Positions 56,485 to 64,000 of a stretch of DNA of 64,000 nucleotides are shown piece by piece (positions within the stretch are counted from its first letter, which is position 1; the number at the start of each line of letters is the position of its first letter). The DNA comes from Berberis thunbergii (Eukaryota > Streptophyta > Magnoliopsida > Ranunculales > Berberidaceae), in NCBI GenBank assembly GCA_003290165.1, contig QNQO01001173.1:62001-126000 (forward strand), given 5' to 3'. Made by a program: the position numbers and the translations under genes. The notes under the pieces are model-generated. The model was not told the origin of the DNA and made no database searches. It was given only the letters and a program-made list of their open reading frames with translations.

Positions 56485-58904
56485 TATTCTTTAGGAAAAA
56501 CAATTTACAACGAAGGAAGAGACTTGAAAAAAAACATAAATCGATCAGTTGATATATATACTATAGTGTGCAAGACAAACTTTTGCACATAGGACCAAAT
56601 TAGTAGTGTCGAAACAACTTGACTTGGTATACTTCGGGACATGCTAAACAATAATTTTTGATGATCAAATTGATCAGTAAAACCAGGTTATAATTGGCCA
56701 CAGTCTTCCAAGTCAAGAAGCATGGACGTATTCAGACTTGTGTGACCATTATAAAGTTAAGTGCTATGCTAAGTCGTCTTCAATTGTTACCTGTGCAGGT
56801 TGTTGATACAGTTGAAGTAGTGGACTATATCTTGACAAAGGAATGCAGTTGATCAGTGTCAATATTTTGTCGAATAATTCTTATTAGATTCTATTAATCA
56901 ATTTTTGTAAACTTGGTATCGTTGGGCTGATTCAGCTAGATTTGTATATTTCAAGAGACGGCAATTATCAATCATTTTCCAATTGTTCTCTTTTTATATT
57001 TTAGTCTTTGCCAAGTGTCTAACATTTCAAGAGACGGCAATCATCAATCAATTTTCTAATTATATTTTTTTATATTTTGGTCTTTGTTTTTAAGTTGATT
57101 TTTTATTTATTTATGTCATATTACAAGACTAATTTTGTACTCAATCAATTGTATGCATGCTTCCACTAAGCTTATGCGTACCTTTTTGCCTAAATTGTCC
57201 ATATTCATTTTTTCTTATTTAAACCATCCTTTGGACCACATTGGGAGATTATCTTTCTTGATAATGATGTGTTTATATGCTCATTTTCAAGTCTCTACGA
57301 ACTAGATTTTCATACAAGTGTTTGGGCATACTTTAAGTCATGCATAACCACTTGTAAGTGATGCAAACACATATTGAACCGAAATCTTTTAATTAATCTT
57401 CGATTTTAGGCCGTATGGCATCTCATATTTTGGCGAATTAAGTAAATAATAATATACTCATCTGTGAAGAAATTCATAATGAGTGCTACTACCCTCTTCT
57501 CTACCAATCATCCCTTCTTATTTCCACATCCTCTTTATCATGTGAGAAATGTTGCCACCACTGCAACCACCCTCCCCACCCTACCCTCCTCCTCTTGCAT
57601 CTATTCCTATTATTCACTATTGAAAATTATATAAGGAATGAATAAAGATATATGGTGGTTTCTGGTAGTGGTGGAAAGTGGTTTCAATGGTATTTGGATG
57701 AAAGAAAACAAGTGAAAAATGTAGTTAATATTGATGGTTTATAGTGGGCGGTAAGAGTTGTAGTGATGGGAAAAAATGGACTTCAAGTCAGCACCTAAAA
57801 ACAAACACATTTAATTTTACATCTTTCATTCGGCAGCTCATTCAAAAGCAAAACAAATAGTTCATTTAGAGCTAACTCCAGTTAGAAATTAGCTTTTAAC
57901 CACTTAAAAAAATCACCCTCTTAGTGCTTAATGAAATTTCATTCAAATAATAACCTTACAATAAATTTGTAATAACTACTGTGCTACCCATCTTCTCCAC
58001 CATCCATCTCTTCTCTACCTCCTCTTTATCACGAGCAGTATCGTCGCCACCACTTTCCCTTCCTCTTTTTTTTTTTTTTTCTTTCTATCTTGAGATTGTA
58101 TGAGGAATGGAGAAAGATATATGGGTTTTTTACGGGAGTTCTCCATAGTGTTTGGAGGAGAGAAAGCAGGTAGAGAAGTAAGTTAATATTAGTGGTTTGT
58201 AGTGGCAGGAGAGTTGTTGTGGTAAATAAAAATGTCAAAAAACTTTAAATCAGCACAAAAAAATACACTTTTTATTTTACAGCTTCTAATCAGCAACAAC
58301 TCATTCAAAAGTGAGAGGTCACGGGTTCGAGACTCATCAGTTAGGATTTATGAGTTTTTGCCCGATTATTAGGAACATATGTGCTCCGTCGTTGATAAGC
58401 CTTTGAATATTTAATGCAAGCTGCTTAGATAGACTAGACCAGAGTGAAGCGAAAGCGAGTCTTCGTGCAAAGTGGAGGCAATGGATCGGAGTGAAAAGAA
58501 GTCTATATGCGAGATGAAGGCGTCGAGAATATTAAGTGGCAACAATATTGTAGCCTACGAGTCTTGTTTGGTTAACTCTATAGAGTCAGTCATGTAGTCT
58601 TCGAGCATGGCTTAATAAATTAAAAAGAGTCAACAATCCAATTTAAAATACAAGTTTATTTAGATGTTCATTTAGAACTTTCAACTCCATTTTGAAGTTA
58701 GCTTCTAAACACTTAAAAAAATATAAACACCACCTTTAAAATAAATTAATAAAAAAATGAAATTCACGTGGTATACCCCACAAGGTGAATCCAAGCAACT
58801 TAATTAATACAATAATACTAGTCAATCTAGTTTGGCATTTTCATGGCCTTATTTGAGTTTTTTTACATTTCTACTTTTATATAAATAGTATTTGTAAATG
58901 TATT
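56485..58904. other. Upstream flank of RLK copy 4 and spacer
   Basis: Matches the unit-3 region 42073-44640: TATA-like run, older exon-B copy at about 56800, then spacer with T tracts. A tRNA B-box-like string GGGTTCGAGACTC is at about 58324. No gene is supported. Confidence 0.5.
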
Positions 58905-59494
58905 TTAAAGAATATGGAAAAAAGTGTAAAAACACCGAAACAAGACTAAGAAAATGCCACCAACAATGGCTGGCTAAAATTACTCTCCTCTCTCTCGTTA
59001 ACAACAACAACAACAGTAACAATAGAGCAGTTGCAGATGCTCCTTTCAGTAACTGTGCTGTTACTTCTTCTCTAAAAGGTTAAGCTGTTTTGAGGAAACC
59101 CTTCAAGCCAAGCAACCAACTCTCCGAGTCTGCAAGCAATGCAAAAAATATAAACACCACTTTAATAAAAAGTTTATTTAAAAGCTCATTTAGAACTTTC
59201 AACTCCACTTTAAAGTTAGCTTCTAAATACTTAAAAAAAATATAAACACCGCCTTTAAAATAAATTAATAAATTAAAAAAAAATGGAATTCGCATAGTAT
59301 ACCCCACAAGGTGGATCCTTGCAATTTAATTGATACAAAAATTCTAGTTAGCTTTGTTTATTGGCTTTTTTTTTTTCTTTTTTAACCTTATTTGAGTTTT
59401 TACCTTTCTACTCCTTATATAAATAGTGTTTTTGATTGGATTTTGCAGAAGATAAAACAAAAAATGTAAAAAACACCGAAACAATATAGCAGCT
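58640..59494. repeat. Duplicated spacer and TON1 5' leader
   Basis: 58905-59135 matches the TON1 upstream leader at 44660-44885 without the coding exon. The spacer from about 58640 to 58830 is repeated at about 59155-59345. A short stretch at 59459-59494 (AACACCGAAACAATATAGCAGC) may be a third partial leader copy, cut by the Gypsy element. Confidence 0.6.
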
Positions 59495-60002
59495 TGTCAC
59501 GTGCTGACCTTTTTCCCTTGGCTAACACGCTGCCCACTAGCGTCACACTCCCGTCGGACTAACTAGTCAAGGCACTTCGATGCTTGGCTAATGCTAAGTG
59601 ATGCTACGAAAGCTTAAGTGAGGAAAATGCTAAGGCACAAGTGTTTAGGCTTTTGAAAGAATGCTTTGTATTGCTTGAGAGAGTTGTACAAGTGTTTGAT
59701 GATATGTACAAATGAATGCCAAGGCCTATTTATAGGCCCATAAAGTCCTAGAGGCTTCTAGCGTAGAACCTTCCACAATCCTCCATCAAAGGAGTATTCT
59801 CTATGCTTCTAGAAAGTTCCCACCTCCAAAGGAACTAGAAATTACAAGGAGGCTTCTAGAAAGTGCTACATAAATATGTACAAGGGTGTTCTAGACTCAT
59901 CCATGCTAGAACACTCTAGATAAAGCTATGCTAGAATGTCCAAGAGCACTCTAGAACCTTCCGGAAGCATCTAGAGAAAGCTATGCTAGATGGCTTGTGA
60001 CA
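59495..60002 (-). repeat. Gypsy 3' LTR
   Basis: 508 bp, TGTCAC at one end and GTGACA at the other, forming a 6-bp inverted terminal match. Confidence 0.88.
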
Positions 60003-60018
60003 TTCTCCCCCACCCAAG
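60003..60018 (-). other. Gypsy polypurine tract
   Basis: Minus strand CTTGGGTGGGGGAGAA immediately next to the 3' LTR; primer for plus-strand synthesis. Confidence 0.8.
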
Positions 60019-60033
60019 TCCTTGACGACCCCG

Positions 60034-63000
60034 TCAAGACTGTGCCTCGAACTCCGTGATCTTGCCCTGGAATTGCCATAGGTCACCTTCTTTTTCCCAT
60101 GAGGCCTCACTGTTCGGTAGTCCCTTCCATCGAATGAGATACTCATTATAGCTTGGCACACCCCTCCGTCGGATGAGCCTCTTTGCCTCGATGCTCTCGA
60201 TCTCTCGATCAAAGGAAGCCACGACCGCGGTTGGTGCCCGATGTGACTCGCCCCTCGTTGGATCTTCTTTATCACCATGGTAGGGTTTGAGCATGCTCAC
60301 ATGGAACACCGGATGAATCTTGAGTTTGGGCGGCAACTCAAGCTTGTATGAAACTCTCCCGACCTTCCGTAGGACGGGAAATGGCCCCTCATACTTCCGC
60401 ACTAGTCCCTTGTGCACCGAGCGGAAGACCTTGAACTGTTGTGGCAGCAACTTGACCATGACCATGTCGCCCACTTGGAACTCGAGAGGCCATCTATGCT
60501 TGTCTGCCCACTTCTTCATCTTCTTAGACGCCTTGTCTAAGTACGCCTTCGTTACATCAAGCTGCTCATGCCACCCTCGAGCAAGCTTGTACGCAGCGGG
60601 GCTGCTACCCGTGTAGCCCGACGCAACGGCTTGTGGAGTCAAGGGCTGCTGGCCCATGACGATCTCGAACGGACTTTGTTGCGTCGATTCGGACCGCTGC
60701 AAGTTGAATGAGAATTGAGCCACATCCATCAACTTGGCCCAATCCTTCTGGTTGGCACCCACAAAGTGCCTCAAGTATAACTCCAACAAGGCATTTACCC
60801 TCTCTGTTTGCCCATCGCTTTGTGGGTGAAAGCTTGTTGAGAAGTGTAGACCCGAACCCAAGAGCTTGAATAACTCCGTCCAGAATTTTGCTGTGAACCT
60901 TGGGTCCCGATCACTTATGATGCTCCGAGGCAAGCCCCAATACTTCACCACATGCTGAAAGAACAACTTGGCTGCTTGCTCGGCCGTGCAATCGCGTGGG
61001 GCAGGTATGAAAGTCTCATACTTGGAAAAGCGATCGACCACGACCATAATAGAGCCATACCCATCAGACTTGGGCAAGGCCGATATCAAGTCCATTGATA
61101 CACTTTCCCATGGCCTTTCCGGAATTGGCAAAGGCTGCAATAGTCCTGCCGGTACACGCTGCTCTATCTTGTCTTGTTGGCACACAAGACAAGTCTTCAC
61201 ATAGGCCTCTATATCATCCCGCATATGAGGCCAATAGTAGTCTACCTCCAAGAGTGCCAATGTCCGCTGCATCCCCGGATGGCCAGCCCACATTGAGTCG
61301 TGGCACTCCTTCATGATGTCTCGCCTAAGATTATCCCACTTAGGCACATAAATGCGACGACCGACGGTGTAGAGCACCCCATTCTCTACCCAAAACCGTC
61401 GAGTCTTCCCCTCCTTGGCCATCTCCATGAGTCCCTTGGCCAAGGGGTCTTGAGAAGTCCCCTCCTTGATCCGATCAAGAAGGTTGCTAGCGGCGCTGCT
61501 TGCGCTGGCGAGCATGGCCTTTCGGCTGAGAGCATCAGCAACAACATTAACTTTGCCCGGCTTGTACTCCATGACATAATCGAACTCCGCTAAGAAATCT
61601 TGCCACCGAGCTTGCTTGGGGCTGATCTTCTTCTGATTTTGAAAATAACTCATAGCCACATTGTCGGTCATAATTGTAAACCGACTCCCAAGCAAATAGT
61701 GCCTCCAAGTTCGCAAGCAATGAATGATGGCTGTCATCTCCTTGTCATGCACCGGATACCGTTTCTCGGTATCGTTGAGCTTGCGAGACTCATAGGCTAT
61801 GGGATGCCCCTCTTGCATAAGCACCCCTCCGATAGCAAAGTCTGATGCATCAGTGTGAAGTTCGAATGACTTAGCATAATCGGGCAAGGCCAAGACAGGT
61901 TCCTCGGTTACTGCCTTCTTCAAATCATCGAAAGCTTCTTGGCATTTCTCACTCCAATGCCACTGTACATTCTTCTTCAGCAAGTCGGTCAGTGGGACTG
62001 CTCTCGCCGAGTAGCTCAAAATAAATCTTCGATAATAATTGGCCAGCCCAAGGAAAAGAACGTAGCTCCGAAACGTTCTTGGGTGGCTCTCATTCATTGA
62101 TGGCCTGCACTTTGTCCCGTTCCATCATGATCTTTCCAGCCTTGATGCGGTGCCCCAAGAAAGACACCTCGTCTTGGGCGAACGAGCACTTCTCCAATTT
62201 CACGTACAACTCGCTCTCCCGCAATGCTTGGAAAACCTGTCGCAAGTGATGCACATGTTCTTCCAAGTTGTCGCTATACACGACGATATCGTCGAGATAG
62301 ACGACTACAAATTTATCCAAGAAAGGTTGAAAGATTCTATTCATTAAAGTGCAGAAAGTAGCCGGAGCATTGGTGAGACCAAAAGGCATCACCAAGAATT
62401 CATAAGACCCATAGCGAGTGACGCATGCCGTTTTTGGCTCATCTCCTTTGGCTATGCGCACTTGCCAATACCCCGATCGGAGATCTAGTTTAGAAAAGTA
62501 CCTGGCTTTACCGAGCCTATCAAAAAGATCAGCAACCAAAGGAATTGGATACTTGTTCTTGATGGTTACTTTGTTAAGTGCTCGATAATCGATGCACATA
62601 CGCAAGGACCCGTCGTGCTTGCGTTGGAACAATACTGGTGCACCGAATGGGGCCTTGGATGGCCGGATGAAACCCGCGTCCAGCAGCTCCTTGAGTTGCT
62701 TGCGTAGCTCTTCCAACTCTGGCGGTGCCATCCGATAAGGCGCCATGGCTGGAGGCCTAGCCCCTGGCTCCAGCTCGATCATATGATCGACTTCCCTTCT
62801 TGGAGGAAGTCTCTTGGGTAGCTTTGGAGGCATGACATCTTTGAACTCTTTCAAAACCGCAGCTACCTCCTTCGGAACCTCGTTGGGTTGAGGCCCATCT
62901 TCGATCAACGTGGCCACAAATGTTGCTTGCCCCTTTTGCACGCCTTTCTTCACTTGAATGGCTGACAACATCTTGGCCTCCACGATCTCCCGAGTGACAG

Positions 63001-64000
63001 GGACAGAGCATGCTTCTCGATCCTTTGCAATAGTCATCGACCCGTCCCTTTCTAATGTCCATGGCTTCACCGTATCCATGAACTCCATGCCCAGCACCAA
63101 TGAGAAGTCGTCCATCGTGACGACAGTCAGGTCCACCATCCCCTTCCATTCACCCAAATGAAGGGAGACGCCTCGTGCTACACCATGGATAGGCACCGGT
63201 GCTGTGTTGACGGTTTTCAAGGTGCCTGGCTCCTTGGTGTACTGCACGCCCAGCCTTGTTGCCTCCTTTAAGGCAACGAAGTTGTGCGTTGCACCCGTGT
63301 CGACGAGTGCCTTTGAAGCCTTGCCATTTACCTTGGCTTCCACAAACATAAGAGCAGATTTCTTCGAACGGGGCAGCATACTTACCTTAGCCACGTTGCT
63401 TTGCTCCACCGTAGCCTTGACGCTGCTTAGCAAGCGCAAAGTCCCCATTTGCGCCTCATTCCCCGATGATTCCCCGGACGATCCACTCTTGCCAGCGATC
63501 ATCGCATTGAACTTATGTCGCTGTGGGCATTCCCTAGCCCAGTGCGGCCCTCCGCACAAGAAGCAGTCGCGGTTTTTCACCTTGCTATCCGAGAAGGACT
63601 GCTTGGCTTTGTCCTTCCTCTCGAACTGCTTGCCGCCGCTGCTACTGCTGCTTCTTTCAGTGGGTTTTGCTCCCCCACCTTTTCCCTTGTTACCGCCGCC
63701 ACTCATGCTGCCGCCCTTGTCGCTTTTCGAATCAGCCTTGTATTCGAACAAGGATTCGACAACTGCGATGGCCTCCGCAAGTGATTGAACATTGCGTCTC
63801 TTTAACTCTTGCTCAGCCCATCGTTGTAGTCCATCCATGAAGTAGATGAGTTGAGTCTTCTCCGGCATGTCCGAGACTTCAAGCATAAGAGAAGTGAACT
63901 GCTTGACATACTCTTTGATCGACCCCGTATGCTTCAGTCCACGCAACCTCTTCATAGCAACTTCCTCCGCATTCTCCGGATAGAATTGCCGTTTGAAATC
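60034..64000 (-). pseudogene. Gypsy gag-pol polyprotein, 5' part outside window, disrupted
   Basis: Open from the window edge: end of the gag domain, zinc knuckle [17 protein letters not shown], protease [12 protein letters not shown] (intact D-T-G), reverse transcriptase with [13 protein letters not shown] and YLDDIVVYS. It stops at TGA 62090-62092, where the family has Trp. An extra base in the A run at 62054-62057 then shifts the frame. Beyond it FLGLANYYRRFI, RNase H (HTDASDFAIGGVL), integrase zinc finger (H...H...CLVCQQ), the D-D-E core (SDRDPRF, HPQSDGQTERVN) and a C-terminal chromodomain (YLIRWKGLPNSEASWE) run to 60034. Chromodomains steer integration towards marked chromatin. Two lesions close together inactivate this copy as written. 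Confidence 0.93.

Larger units (their letters stand above)
48689..59135. repeat. Tandem segmental duplication, unit 4 (5'-truncated)
   Basis: Begins abruptly at sequence equivalent to about 1213 of unit 1 and is joined to a divergent RLK-exon segment on its left. It contains a hAT-like insertion (49852-51429). It lacks the TIR element region and the coding part of the spare RLK exon; only matching intron sequence remains near 52095-52320. It carries RLK copy 4 and ends in a duplicated TONNEAU1 5' region. Confidence 0.8.
59495..64000 (-). mobile_element. Gypsy chromovirus-type retrotransposon, partial (runs off right edge)
   Basis: 3' LTR at 59495-60002, polypurine tract beside it, then pol and gag in minus orientation to the window end. 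The domain order gag, protease, reverse transcriptase, RNase H, integrase, chromodomain defines a chromovirus. The coding region is visibly more GC-rich than the host flank. The 5' LTR lies beyond 64000, so neither target duplication nor age can be given. Confidence 0.93.

Noticed and set aside
63204..63788. 194-codon plus-strand frame in the Gypsy element
   Set aside because: Antisense shadow of gag and protease in GC-rich coding sequence.

Overview
This is a plant nuclear window, most likely from a dicot; the species cannot be named from sequence alone. It is AT-rich, genes carry GT-AG introns, and it holds a plant subfamily XII leucine-rich-repeat receptor kinase (LRR-RLK; the FLS2/EFR/XA21 group), the start of a TONNEAU1 gene, and Copia, Gypsy, hAT-like, Mutator-like, Tourist-like and SINE elements.

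Layout: the backbone is a head-to-tail array of about four related segments, each carrying one LRR-RLK copy on the minus strand. Unit 1 is 1-13995, unit 2 is 13996-32347 (enlarged by a Copia, an LTR/gag element and a SINE), unit 3 is 32348-44885 and unit 4 is 48689-59135. Each unit has, left to right: a non-coding part with a cluster of TTGAC (W-box) cores (units 1-3), an 81/94-bp tandem repeat next to a two-exon fragment of an unidentified gene, a fold-back repeat, a spare copy of the RLK last exon (units 1 and 2), the RLK itself, and a second, older copy of the unidentified-gene exon just upstream of the RLK. Each unit is therefore itself the product of an older duplication.

The RLKs: copy 1 (7567-11065), copy 2 (21751-25246), copy 3 (38572-42072) and copy 4 (53098-56484) share one gene model: exon 1 of 2671 bp, a phase-1 intron splitting the APEYG codon run, and exon 2 of 389 bp, giving about 1019 codons. 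As written, none is open from end to end. Copy 1 has a nonsense codon and a -1 frameshift, copy 2 two nonsense codons and an exon-2 frameshift, copy 3 a single nonsense codon, and copy 4 two -1 frameshifts. Copy 3 still encodes a complete signal peptide, about 22 LRRs and a membrane span, and stops four residues after it, so it resembles a receptor-like protein; its detached kinase has lost the catalytic-loop lysine. All indels lie in homopolymers, so assembly error must be excluded.

Between units 3 and 4 (44915-46052) lie the first two exons of a TONNEAU1 homologue on the plus strand; later exons are not visible. Its 5' region is duplicated again near 58.9 kb and perhaps in part at 59.46 kb. 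The right end (59495-64000) is a chromodomain Gypsy element in minus orientation that runs off the window.

There is no multi-gene pathway here. The biology is an immune-receptor-type tandem array decaying and recombining while transposons insert into it. The clearest signals are the RLK-to-RLP-like truncation, the mosaic relationships among units, a site hit separately by an LTR element and a hAT element, and a rearranged LTR element that has captured its own flank.
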